From an uncultured Lachnospiraceae bacterium (GTDB taxonomy: Bacteria; Bacillota; Clostridia; Lachnospirales; Lachnospiraceae), in NCBI GenBank assembly GCA_947571775.1, contig CANOZK010000003.1, forward strand, positions 62,001-126,000: a stretch of DNA of 64,000 bases, written 5' to 3'. The stretch's first letter is position 1. Each line of letters opens with the position of its first letter. Positions 53,966-61,842 of this stretch are shown here, in pieces. The notes beneath the pieces are model-generated. The model worked only from the letters and a program-made list of their open reading frames with translations, did no database searches and was not told the origin of the DNA. The translations under genes and the position numbers were made by a program.

Positions 53966-55246
53966 GTGTCAAAAGTGGAAAAGAAAATTAGGCGCAATAA
54001 AGGCGCAATGAAAATCGGATGTATTCTTATGGCGGTATCTCTGGCAGTCTTAAACCCAAGCATGAGCATGGTTTATGCGAATTCAGACACAAATACAGAT
54101 ACGGAAAAGAAAATCGTCTCTGAAAACAAAACAAAATCCGACAGTGAGAAAAAGAAAAATAAAAAAGCAAAATCCGACTCCAAGCAGACGGAGAAATCAA
54201 CAGAAAAACCGACAGAAACAGACGCTGCACAGCCGGCGGAATCCCAGATTTCCCAAAAGACGGAAACGCCTCAGAAGACAACGGTTCCCGAAAAGGCCGA
54301 GGGCGATGACGAGCCGGACACAGAAGGATTAGACACCGATGCTGTGCAGGACAAGGGAGATACTTCAGACGTTGACGAGGAATCCCAGGGGCCGGAGGAG
54401 GAAGACGAAGAACACACTTCCGATGCAGAAAGCAAGGAAGACGTTTCCGGTAGCGGTTCCGAGGAAGAAAGTTCAGACAATACCGATCCATCTGAGGAAA
54501 CCAAGCCGGCAGAAAGTGAAAAAAGTGAAACTGGAACAAATACAGATACAGATACAGATGCGGCAGAAACCGACACAGAGGAAGACGTTTCAGATTCGGA
54601 ACAGTCTTCTGGTATACCAGATAGCGATGGGGAATACAGCGGAGAGTATATAGAAGAAGAAACCGAGCCAGTTCCCGTAGTGGGGCTAGTGGAAGGCGCG
54701 TCTACGGTGATCGTAGGCGGGCTGGCGCCAGTGGTGCAGACAGGCAGCCAGGGAGAGGATTCGGTGAACAAAGAAGTTGGGGGCGATGCTTCCGAAAATC
54801 AGGAAGACCAGGAAGACTCCGAGGAACAGAGCCGGATTGCGGGAAGTAAGCCCCTGGTAGGGGGAGTGCTTGCCGGGGAGGGACAGACAGGAACGTCGAC
54901 GCCAAAACCCTCCCGGACGCCGACTCCTACCAGCAGTGCAAGCCGTACGACAGCAACACCGGCGGCTACAACGGCAGCCACATCAACGCCAGCAGCCGTT
55001 CAGCCCGATAACCGGGTAGCCCTGAACGATACCTCCAACGCTTCCAACAGTCAGACCATTGTCACTCCGGCAGCGGCTTCCGACAGAGGAAATACAGTTG
55101 CAGGAGCGATTCGGGCAGGCGTGGCAACCGAAGATTCTACAAAGATTCTGCCGCTGATTCTAATCGGCGCGGCGGCGCTGATAGCCATTGCCGCTGTCGT
55201 AATACTCAAAATAAAAAGAGGCAGAAAAGACCAGGATCAGGAATAA
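53966..55246 (+). CDS. Acidic Ser/Thr/Glu-rich protein anchored by a C-terminal span
   Basis: This 426-residue protein has a signal peptide (MKIGCILMAVSLAVL, end near VYAN), then about 170 residues of low-complexity Lys/Glu/Asp/Ser/Thr sequence, a Val/Pro segment (PVPVVGLVEGASTVIVGGLA), a Thr/Ala/Pro stalk, and a C-terminal span (LPLILIGAAALIAIAAVVILK) with a KRGRK stop-transfer tail. It should stand out from the membrane like a mucin-type stalk. Start GTG 53966 follows AAGGTGG. No enzymatic domain is seen; function unknown. It follows the large surface protein and may act with it. Confidence 0.75.
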   Translation: MSKVEKKIRRNKGAMKIGCILMAVSLAVLNPSMSMVYANSDTNTDTEKKIVSENKTKSDSEKKKNKKAKSDSKQTEKSTEKPTETDAAQPAESQISQKTETPQKTTVPEKAEGDDEPDTEGLDTDAVQDKGDTSDVDEESQGPEEEDEEHTSDAESKEDVSGSGSEEESSDNTDPSEETKPAESEKSETGTNTDTDTDAAETDTEEDVSDSEQSSGIPDSDGEYSGEYIEEETEPVPVVGLVEGASTVIVGGLAPVVQTGSQGEDSVNKEVGGDASENQEDQEDSEEQSRIAGSKPLVGGVLAGEGQTGTSTPKPSRTPTPTSSASRTTATPAATTAATSTPAAVQPDNRVALNDTSNASNSQTIVTPAAASDRGNTVAGAIRAGVATEDSTKILPLILIGAAALIAIAAVVILKIKRGRKDQDQE

Positions 55247-55286
55247 ATGTCCAGCCTTTCCATATGATAATATATGGGAGGGTTGT

Positions 55287-55640
55287 ATGATGAAGGCAAA
55301 AGCAGTGTTAAAAGCGTTGTTGTGTTCCTATACATTGACGGGAGTCCTGCTGCTTATTCTGGCATTCCTGCTGTTTAAGATGGATTTAAGCGAGAAACTG
55401 GTCAGTATGGGGATTGTTTTGATTTACATTCTGTCCTGTTTTCTGGGCGGGCTGTTGCTGGGCAAGAAAATGAAAAAGCAAAAGTACGTCTGGGGTCTGC
55501 TGTTGGGAGTGGGATACTTTGTACTGCTGATCGGTGTGTCCTGCCTGGTGGAGAGAGGATTCCCCATGAATCTGGGACATCTGATCACAACGCTGATTAT
55601 GTGCGTAGGGGGCGGCTCCTTGGGCGGCATGATCTCATGA
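55287..55640 (+). CDS. TIGR04086-family membrane protein
   Basis: This 117-residue protein has four spans (TLTGVLLLILAFLLF, VLIYILSCFLGGLLLGKKMK, GLLLGVGYFVLLIGVSCL and LITTLIMCVGGGSLGGMIS). The Gly-rich spans match the TIGR04086 family, found in Clostridia next to the SCIFF locus. Function is unknown. GGGAGGG precedes two adjacent ATGs (55287 and 55290). Confidence 0.82.
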   Translation: MMKAKAVLKALLCSYTLTGVLLLILAFLLFKMDLSEKLVSMGIVLIYILSCFLGGLLLGKKMKKQKYVWGLLLGVGYFVLLIGVSCLVERGFPMNLGHLITTLIMCVGGGSLGGMIS

Positions 55641-55655
55641 GTTGTGAAAAAATCC

Positions 55656-55684
55656 TTTAAAAAAGGCAAATACTGTGTTATAAT
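55656..55684 (+). promoter_or_regulatory. Promoter of the SCIFF peptide gene
   Basis: TTTAAA, 17 bases, perfect TATAAT, about 40 bases before ATG 55725. Confidence 0.65.
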
Positions 55685-55724
55685 AACGGGAAATTAAAAT
55701 GTACATAGAAAACGGAGGAAGAGC

Positions 55725-55868
55725 ATGAAGCATATTAAGACATTGAATACGCGGAAATTGCAGAACACAGTGAAAAAAGGAGGCTGTGGGGAATGTCAGA
55801 CATCTTGTCAGTCCGCATGTAAGACATCCTGTACAGTAGGAAACCAAAGCTGTGAACAGGCAAAATAA
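55725..55868 (+). CDS. scfA: SCIFF ribosomal peptide precursor (six cysteines in forty-five)
   Basis: This 47-residue peptide begins MKHIKTLNTRKLQ and has six cysteines at positions 21, 24, 28, 32, 36 and 43 (GGCGECQTSCQSACKTSC, then NQSCEQAK). This is the hallmark of SCIFF, a ranthipeptide precursor conserved across Clostridia. The maturase installs Cys-to-residue thioether bonds. CGGAGGAAG lies before the ATG. Its physiological role is not firmly known; quorum or metabolic signalling has been suggested. Confidence 0.95.
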   Translation: MKHIKTLNTRKLQNTVKKGGCGECQTSCQSACKTSCTVGNQSCEQAK

Positions 55869-55887
55869 AGAAAAAACTGTCAAAACG

Positions 55888-55919
55888 GGGAAGCTGCGGG
55901 GTAAAAGCCGTTGCTTCCC
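55888..55919 (+). promoter_or_regulatory. Intercistronic hairpin between scfA and scfB
   Basis: GGGAAGC / GCTTCCC arms with an inner GCGG / CCGT extension and no T-run. It probably tunes scfB expression relative to scfA, as partial terminator or RNA-stability element. Confidence 0.55.
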
Positions 55920-55943
55920 TAGAGCGTGTTTGGAGGAATGGGC

Positions 55944-57308
55944 ATGGGCCTGATTCATCAATATAAAAATAATGGCTGTAATATCGTACTGGATATCAAC
56001 AGTGGTTCCGTCCATGTGGTTGACGATATGGCATACGATATCATAGAAGCCATGGATCGGGGAATCGAAAAAAAGCAGATTATACAGAAGTTATCCCCCG
56101 TCTACAATCCAGAGCAATTACAGGACGGATATGCGGAGTGCGAAGAGCTGGTAGAAACTGGCCAGCTTTTTTCAAAAGACATTTATGCGGACAATATCGA
56201 GGCTTTTACGAAAAAGGAGACGGTGGTCAAAGCCCTTTGCCTGCACGTTGCCCACACCTGCAACCTTTCCTGTAAATATTGCTTTGCGGAAGAGGGGGAA
56301 TATCACGGACAACGCGTAGTGATGCCGCTGGAGGTGGGAAAGCAGGCGTTGGATTTTCTGGTGGCAAATTCCGGTTCACGAAGAAATCTGGAAGTGGACT
56401 TCTTCGGCGGCGAACCGCTGATGAACTGGCAGGTGGTTCAAGAGCTGGTGTCCTACGGGCGCAGCCTGGAGGAAAAAAACGGCAAGAAATTCCGTTTCAC
56501 CATGACGACCAACGGCGTTCTATTGGATGAAGAAAAAATGGAATATCTGAACCGGGAGATGTCCAATGTGGTTTTGAGCATAGACGGCCGCCCGGAGGTT
56601 CATGATTTTATGCGTCCGTTTCCAAGCGGTGCAGGAAGTTATGATAAAATCCTGCCGAAATTTCAGGAGTTTGCCAAAAGGCGGGGAGAAAAGGATTATT
56701 ATGTCAGAGGAACGTTTACCCGTCATAACCTAGATTTTTCCAAAGATGTGCTGCATCTGGCAGACTTGGGTTTCCGGCAGATATCTATGGAGCCGGTGGT
56801 GGCGCCAGAAGACGCAGAATACGCCATACGACAAGAAGATCTGCCGGTGATTTATGAGGAATACGACACGCTGGCCAGGCAGATGATAGAACGGGAAAAA
56901 GAAGGCCGGGGATTCCAGTTTTTCCACTTTATGGTGGATCTATCGGGAGGCCCCTGCGTTTACAAAAGGCTTTCCGGCTGCGGATCTGGCACAGAATATC
57001 TGGCGGTAACCCCGTGGGGGGATTTGTATCCCTGCCATCAGTTTGTGGGGGAGGAAGCTTTTCAGATGGGGACGGTGTTTGACGGAATCCAAAAACCCGA
57101 GATTTCACAGCGATTTGCGGCATGTAACGTTTACACAAAGCCTGCGTGCAGGGAATGCTTTGCCCGCTTTTATTGCAGCGGCGGCTGTGCGGCGAATTCT
57201 TATCATTTCCATAAGGATATGGAGCAGGTTTACGAAATCGGCTGTGCGCTGGAGAGAAAGCGGATCGAATGCGCAATCTTACTCAAAGCTGCTCTGGCGT
57301 GTGATTGA
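55944..57308 (+). CDS. scfB: SCIFF maturase, radical SAM/SPASM thioether synthase
   Basis: This protein of about 454 residues has an N-terminal peptide-binding (RRE-like) region, then the radical SAM motif CNLSCKYC, FFGGEPLMNW, and a SPASM tail with cysteines in CGSGTEYLAVTPWGDLYPC, CNVYTKPACRECFARFYCSGGC and a final Cys. It builds thioether links in the SCIFF peptide using SAM and auxiliary [4Fe-4S] clusters. ATG 55944 lies 7 bases from GGAGG; two earlier in-frame starts are possible. It is followed by secDF, the usual neighbour. Confidence 0.94.
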   Translation: MGLIHQYKNNGCNIVLDINSGSVHVVDDMAYDIIEAMDRGIEKKQIIQKLSPVYNPEQLQDGYAECEELVETGQLFSKDIYADNIEAFTKKETVVKALCLHVAHTCNLSCKYCFAEEGEYHGQRVVMPLEVGKQALDFLVANSGSRRNLEVDFFGGEPLMNWQVVQELVSYGRSLEEKNGKKFRFTMTTNGVLLDEEKMEYLNREMSNVVLSIDGRPEVHDFMRPFPSGAGSYDKILPKFQEFAKRRGEKDYYVRGTFTRHNLDFSKDVLHLADLGFRQISMEPVVAPEDAEYAIRQEDLPVIYEEYDTLARQMIEREKEGRGFQFFHFMVDLSGGPCVYKRLSGCGSGTEYLAVTPWGDLYPCHQFVGEEAFQMGTVFDGIQKPEISQRFAACNVYTKPACRECFARFYCSGGCAANSYHFHKDMEQVYEIGCALERKRIECAILLKAALACD

Positions 57309-57383
57309 ATACGGAGGAAAGTTTGGAAGTAAACTTCCAAATCTACCTGGATGACGCAGCAAGTGTGTCAAAAGGAGGAAATC

Positions 57384-59531
57384 ATGAAGAAAAACAAAGG
57401 TATTGTTGTACTGCTTGTGTCAGTACTTATACTAGCATTTTTGATTTTTACTGCCGGCGTAGGGCTTGGGCCTACCGGGACAGGCTCTGCAAAGAATATT
57501 AATCTGGGTCTGGATTTAAGCGGCGGTGTCAGTATCACTTATCAGACAGTGAATAAAAATCCCTCTCAGGAAGATATGGATGATACGGTCTACAAGCTTC
57601 AGAAACGTGTGGAAGAGTACAGCACAGAAGCTCAGGCTTATCAGGAAGGCGACAACCGTATCAACGTGGAGATTCCGGGTGTGACGGATGCCAACGCAAT
57701 TTTGGAAGATCTGGGCAAGCCTGGTTCTCTGGTATTTGAAGATGAGGACGGCAATATAGTTTTGGAAGGTTCGGACATCGCTTCCGCAGAAGGCGTGGTC
57801 GGACAGGACGAAGCGACAAAAAGCAATGAATATGTCGTGACCTTGAGCATGACAGAGGAAGGCGCGCAAAAATTCGCAGAGGCGACGGCCAACAATGTGG
57901 GCAAGACCATCAGCATTGTGTATGATGGCGAAGTCATCAGCTCTCCCCAGGTAAGACAGGCGATTACCGGAGGGCAGGCACAGATTGACGGTATGGAATC
58001 CATTGAAGCGGCGAAGGAACTGGCTTCCTTTATCCGAATCGGCGGACTGAAGCTGGAACTGCAGGAGCTGCGCTCCAACGTGGTAGCCGCTCAGTTGGGA
58101 GAAGAAGCCATATCTACCAGTCTGATCGCAGCGGCAATCGGACTGGCCCTTGTGATTCTGTTTATGATTTTTGCTTACCGGGTTCCCGGTGTGGTAGCGG
58201 GTATCGCCCTGCTGGCGTATACCAGTCTGGTGCTGATTACTCTGAATGCATTTGATATTACCCTGACGCTTCCCGGCGTGGCAGGTATTATCCTGGGAAT
58301 CGGTATGGCGGTGGACGCCAACGTTATCATATATGCCCGTATTCGGGAAGAGATTGCGGCTGGTATTTCCGTGCGGTCTTCCATCAAAAGCGGTTTCCAG
58401 AAAGCGTTTTCTGCCATTTTTGACGGAAATATCACAACCTTGATCGCAGCGTTTGTGCTGATGTGGCTGGGGTCCGGTACGGTAAAAGGCTTTGCTTACA
58501 CTCTGGCGATCGGCATTATCTTCTCTATGTTCACAGCGCTGGTGGTGTCCAGGATTCTGATGAGCGCCCTCTATGCAGTGGGTGTGCAGGATGAAAAATA
58601 TTATGGCAGAGCAAAAGAAAGAAAGACCGTAGATTTTCTGGGGAAAAGAAAAATTTTCTTTATTATCTCGATTGTAGTGATTCTGTGTGTGCCCGTTGGG
58701 ATGTTTGCATTCCACGCCACCACAGGCAAGGTTTTGAATTACGGCCTGGATTTCCAGGGAGGTACTTCCACCAATGTAACCTTTAACGAAGATCTGTCCA
58801 TTGATGAGATCGATGCGAAAGTCGTTCCCATTATTGAGGAGATCACTGGAGATAAAAATGTGCAGGCTACAAAGGTTGTGGACAGCAACCAGGTTATTTT
58901 CAAGACGCAGGAACTGGATCTGGACACCAGAAATGAACTGAACAAAGCCCTAGTAGAAGAATTTGATGTGGATGAAGATTTGATTCAGGCAGAAAGTATT
59001 TCTTCCACCATCAGCAGCGAGATGCGAAGAGATGCGATCATTGCGGTGATTGTAGCTTCTATTTGTATGTTGATTTACATCTGGTTCCGGTTCAAAGACA
59101 TCCGTTTTGCCGGAAGTGCCGTGCTGGCTCTGCTTCACGATGTTCTGTTCGTGTTAGCATTCTATGTACTGGTAAGAGTATCTGTGGGAAATACGTTTAT
59201 TGCATGTATGCTGACGATTCTGGGTTACTCTATCAACGCAACCATCGTCATTTTTGACCGTGTCCGTGAAAATCTTTCCAAATCTGGAAAACGGCAGGAT
59301 CTAAAAGAGGTGGTAAATGCCAGCATTACCCAGACGCTGACCAGAAGTATTTACACTTCGCTGACCACCTTTATCATGGTAGCCCTGTTGTTTGTCCTGG
59401 GTGTTTCTTCCATCCGGGAGTTTGCGGCGCCATTGATGGTTGGTATTTTGTGCGGAGCCTATTCATCCGTATGTATTACGGGCGCGCTGTGGTATGTAAT
59501 GAAGAACCGTCAGACACAAAAAAGCAAATAA
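57384..59531 (+). CDS. secDF: Fused SecDF protein translocase subunit
   Basis: This 715-residue protein joins SecD and SecF, with twelve predicted spans and two large outer loops. SecD part: NLGLDLSGGVSITYQ and LTLPGVAGIILGIGMAVDANVIIYARIREE. SecF part: YGLDFQGGTSTNVTF and TILGYSINATIVIFDRVREN. It uses the proton or sodium gradient to pull secreted proteins through SecYEG. ATG 57384 follows AAAGGAGGAA. Confidence 0.96.
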   Translation: MKKNKGIVVLLVSVLILAFLIFTAGVGLGPTGTGSAKNINLGLDLSGGVSITYQTVNKNPSQEDMDDTVYKLQKRVEEYSTEAQAYQEGDNRINVEIPGVTDANAILEDLGKPGSLVFEDEDGNIVLEGSDIASAEGVVGQDEATKSNEYVVTLSMTEEGAQKFAEATANNVGKTISIVYDGEVISSPQVRQAITGGQAQIDGMESIEAAKELASFIRIGGLKLELQELRSNVVAAQLGEEAISTSLIAAAIGLALVILFMIFAYRVPGVVAGIALLAYTSLVLITLNAFDITLTLPGVAGIILGIGMAVDANVIIYARIREEIAAGISVRSSIKSGFQKAFSAIFDGNITTLIAAFVLMWLGSGTVKGFAYTLAIGIIFSMFTALVVSRILMSALYAVGVQDEKYYGRAKERKTVDFLGKRKIFFIISIVVILCVPVGMFAFHATTGKVLNYGLDFQGGTSTNVTFNEDLSIDEIDAKVVPIIEEITGDKNVQATKVVDSNQVIFKTQELDLDTRNELNKALVEEFDVDEDLIQAESISSTISSEMRRDAIIAVIVASICMLIYIWFRFKDIRFAGSAVLALLHDVLFVLAFYVLVRVSVGNTFIACMLTILGYSINATIVIFDRVRENLSKSGKRQDLKEVVNASITQTLTRSIYTSLTTFIMVALLFVLGVSSIREFAAPLMVGILCGAYSSVCITGALWYVMKNRQTQKSK

Positions 59532-59609
59532 GAGAAAAAAGGCAGGGGAGTGTAAATACGCTTCCCTGTATTTCTATCTATTTGGCGATAAAAAAGGAGA
59601 TTGCAGAAA

Positions 59610-61319
59610 ATGGAAAAATGGGTGGTTGCAGCCAAACGGGCAGATTTTTACAAGATTGCAGAAGAATTCGGGATCGACCCGGTGATTGCTAGGATTATAC
59701 GAAACCGGGATGTGATTGGGGAAGCGGATATCCGCATGTATTTGCAGGGAGAGGTAAGTGAGCTGCCGTCCCCCTGGCTGCTAAAAGACATGAAAGAATC
59801 TGTCGCCATTTTAACGGAGGGAATCCGTCGGAAAAAGAAGGTGCGGATCATCGGGGATTACGATATTGACGGGGTATGCGCGGCGGCAATTTTATATAAG
59901 GGGCTGCGCCGAGTGGGTATTCACACGGATACCTATATCCCCAACCGGGTCACAGACGGCTACGGCCTGAATCCCCACCTGATCGAACAGGCCGGGGAGG
60001 ACGGGATAGAATTGCTGATCACCTGCGACAATGGAATTGCCGCTGCCCAGGAGGTCAGGCAGGCGAAAGAACTGGGTATGACCGTGATTGTAACCGATCA
60101 CCACAACGTTCCCTATGAGGAAAAAGAGGGCGCGCGCATTCCCATACTGCCCCCGGCGGATGCAGTTATCAATCCCAAACAGGAAGCGTGTACCTATCCT
60201 TTTACAGAACTGTGCGGAGCGGCGGTTGCCTACAAGTTGGTTTCTGCCCTGTATGAAACTTGCGGCATCCCAGAAGAAGAGCTGGAGGAACTGCTGGTTC
60301 TGGCCGCTATCGCCACGGTAGGGGATGTGATGGATCTGCAAGGGGAGAACCGGGTTTTGGTAAAAGAAGGGCTGAAACGCCTGCCCCATACTAGTAATCC
60401 AGGGCTTCAGGCGCTCTTGCAGGCGAATCATCTGGATGGGGCGGTGACAGCCTATCACATTGGCTTCGTTCTTGGCCCCTGCATCAACGCCAGCGGCAGG
60501 CTAGATACGGCGGCCCGTTCGCTGAACCTCCTTTTGGAGCCGGATCCGCAGAAAGCGTCTGTGCTGGCGGGCGATCTGGTACATATGAATGAAAGCCGAA
60601 AGTCGATGACCGCCTTGCAGGTAGAAGAAGCAGTTCGGCAGATTGAAGACAGTCTGTTAAAAGAGGATTCTGTGCTGGTGGTATATTTGCCCCAGTGTCA
60701 CGAAAGTCTGGCCGGGATTGTGGCCGGACGGATACGGGAACGTTACCACAGACCGGTGTTTATCCTGGCAGACGGCGAACAGGACGTAAAGGGATCGGGA
60801 CGTTCCATCGAGGCATACTCCATGTTCGATGAGCTGACGGCTTGCAGTGATCTGCTGGTAAAATTCGGAGGGCATCCAATGGCTGCCGGACTCTCCATCC
60901 GTCCAGAATGTATAGAGGAGCTGCGTCGCCAATTAAACGAAAACTGCACGCTAAAGCCAGAGGACATGATTCCCAAGTATGTAATCGACGTGCCCATGCC
61001 CATCGGTTATGTGACGGAAGCGCTGGTGGAGCAGATGAGCCTTTTGGAGCCTTTCGGAAAAGGAAATGCCAAACCCTTATTTGCTCAGAAGAATCTCCGG
61101 GTCTCGGGATTTTCCATCTTTGGAAAAAACAGAAACGTAGCCAGGATGACCCTCACAGAAGAAACCGGAAAAAGCCAGGAGGCGGTTTATTTCGGGGATA
61201 TGGAAACCATAACACAGGTTCTAGCTGAGAAAAACTTGATATCTGTGCTGTATTATCCGCAGATCCGGGAATACCAGGGGAGAAGAAGCATACAAATTGT
61301 GATACAAAGCATTCAATAA
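59610..61319 (+). CDS. recJ: Single-stranded-DNA-specific exonuclease RecJ
   Basis: This 569-residue DHH phosphoesterase-type 5'-3' exonuclease has RIIGDYDIDGVCAAAIL, TCDNGIAA, VTDHHNVPYE (DHH), GAAVAYKL, then the DHHA1 domain with CHESLAGIVAGRIRERY and KGSGRSI, and a C-terminal OB fold. It acts in recombination and repair. ATG 59610 is 9 bases from AAGGAGA; TTG 59601 is too close. Confidence 0.95.
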   Translation: MEKWVVAAKRADFYKIAEEFGIDPVIARIIRNRDVIGEADIRMYLQGEVSELPSPWLLKDMKESVAILTEGIRRKKKVRIIGDYDIDGVCAAAILYKGLRRVGIHTDTYIPNRVTDGYGLNPHLIEQAGEDGIELLITCDNGIAAAQEVRQAKELGMTVIVTDHHNVPYEEKEGARIPILPPADAVINPKQEACTYPFTELCGAAVAYKLVSALYETCGIPEEELEELLVLAAIATVGDVMDLQGENRVLVKEGLKRLPHTSNPGLQALLQANHLDGAVTAYHIGFVLGPCINASGRLDTAARSLNLLLEPDPQKASVLAGDLVHMNESRKSMTALQVEEAVRQIEDSLLKEDSVLVVYLPQCHESLAGIVAGRIRERYHRPVFILADGEQDVKGSGRSIEAYSMFDELTACSDLLVKFGGHPMAAGLSIRPECIEELRRQLNENCTLKPEDMIPKYVIDVPMPIGYVTEALVEQMSLLEPFGKGNAKPLFAQKNLRVSGFSIFGKNRNVARMTLTEETGKSQEAVYFGDMETITQVLAEKNLISVLYYPQIREYQGRRSIQIVIQSIQ

Positions 61320-61357
61320 TTTAGCGATAGAACACCAGGTAGACTTTTATCTATCTG

Positions 61358-61392
61358 CGGAAATCCATTCTGATTTAGAAAATGGATTTCCG
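61358..61392 (+). terminator. Hairpin after recJ
   Basis: A perfect 12-bp stem CGGAAATCCATT / AATGGATTTCCG with an 11-base loop and no T-run. Probably a weak terminator or RNA end-stabiliser. Confidence 0.5.
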
Positions 61393-61435
61393 TGTTATCC
61401 ATCGGAAAGGTATCGAATTTACATATTTAGCATAA

Positions 61436-61482
61436 TATAATGATTTTGTTACCGCCCCTATACTTGGTACAGAAAGGGGGTG
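61436..61482 (+). promoter_or_regulatory. Toxin mRNA -10 region and leader with occluded ribosome site
   Basis: TATAAT at 61436-61441 (no good -35) predicts RNA from about 61448. CCCCT at 61455-61459 can pair with AGGGG at 61475-61479, closing off the AAGGGGGTG ribosome site. Confidence 0.45.
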
Positions 61483-61505
61483 TTTCCTAATATGGAATGG
61501 ATACT
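61480..61505 (+). repeat. Direct repeats DRa and DRb, copy 1 (toxin start region)
   Basis: GTGTTTCCTA at 61480-61489 and TGGATACT at 61498-61505 flank the toxin ATG and recur, in the same order and strand, at 61659-61678. Confidence 0.85.
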
Positions 61506-61578
61506 GTCTTTTTTAGTCGCTGTTGCGGCAGGTATGGTTAGCCGCCTTATCTGCAAATGGTTAGACAGCGATAAATAG
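61492..61578 (+). CDS. Small hydrophobic type I toxin (Fst/Lpt-like)
   Basis: This 28-residue peptide has one predicted span (ILSFLVAVAAGMVSRLI) and a charged tail CKWLDSDK. The W-L-D segment after the span resembles Fst/Lpt/TxpA-like membrane toxins. AAGGGGGTG lies upstream. Such peptides damage the membrane when made in excess and are normally silenced by an antisense RNA; a matching RNA gene is visible on the opposite strand. Toxicity is inferred from architecture and not shown. Confidence 0.75.
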   Translation: MEWILSFLVAVAAGMVSRLICKWLDSDK

Positions 61579-61624
61579 TCGGTAATTAGCCTATGGATTA
61601 AGCCTCCATGGCAAAATGGAATAG

Positions 61625-61654
61625 AAAACCCCGGAGAGCCGCCTCCGGGGTTTT
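61625..61654. terminator. Shared bidirectional terminator of toxin mRNA and antisense RNA
   Basis: Perfect 12-bp stem AAAACCCCGGAG / CTCCGGGGTTTT around AGCCGC. It ends in TTTT on either strand. Confidence 0.9.
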
Positions 61655-61658
61655 CGCT

Positions 61659-61678
61659 GTGTTTCCTATATGGATACT
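61659..61678 (+). repeat. Direct repeats DRa and DRb, copy 2 (antisense RNA 5' region)
   Basis: GTGTTTCCTA at 61659-61668 and TGGATACT at 61671-61678, identical to copy 1; similarity runs on into a TCT..TTTAG tail in both copies. Confidence 0.85.
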
Positions 61679-61697
61679 ATCTCTTTAGCCTATTGGC

Positions 61698-61726
61698 ATT
61701 ATAGCATATGTAATTTTGCATTGCAA
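61698..61726 (-). promoter_or_regulatory. Promoter of the antisense RNA
   Basis: On the minus strand: TTGCAA (61726-61721), 17 bases, TATAAT (61703-61698). Confidence 0.7.
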
Positions 61727-61842
61727 TATTCATAAAATATTTTTCGTCTATCTTCTCATTGATCATTCTAGAAAAAAATGTTATACTTGTAAACAATTTA
61801 TGAACACGGAGATGGAATGGAAAGGAAAGTGCAGGTGATAGG

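Larger units (their letters stand above)
61625..61691 (-). ncRNA. Predicted antisense RNA antitoxin (par RNA II-like)
   Basis: A minus-strand promoter (TTGCAA, 17 bases, TATAAT; 61726-61698) would start RNA near 61691 and end it at the shared terminator, giving about 65-70 bases. Its 5' part is the complement of repeat copy 2, so it can pair with repeat copy 1 around the toxin ribosome site and start codon. It also pairs with the toxin mRNA through the terminator loop. Size, direction and repeats match RNA II of the pAD1 par locus. Confidence 0.7.
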
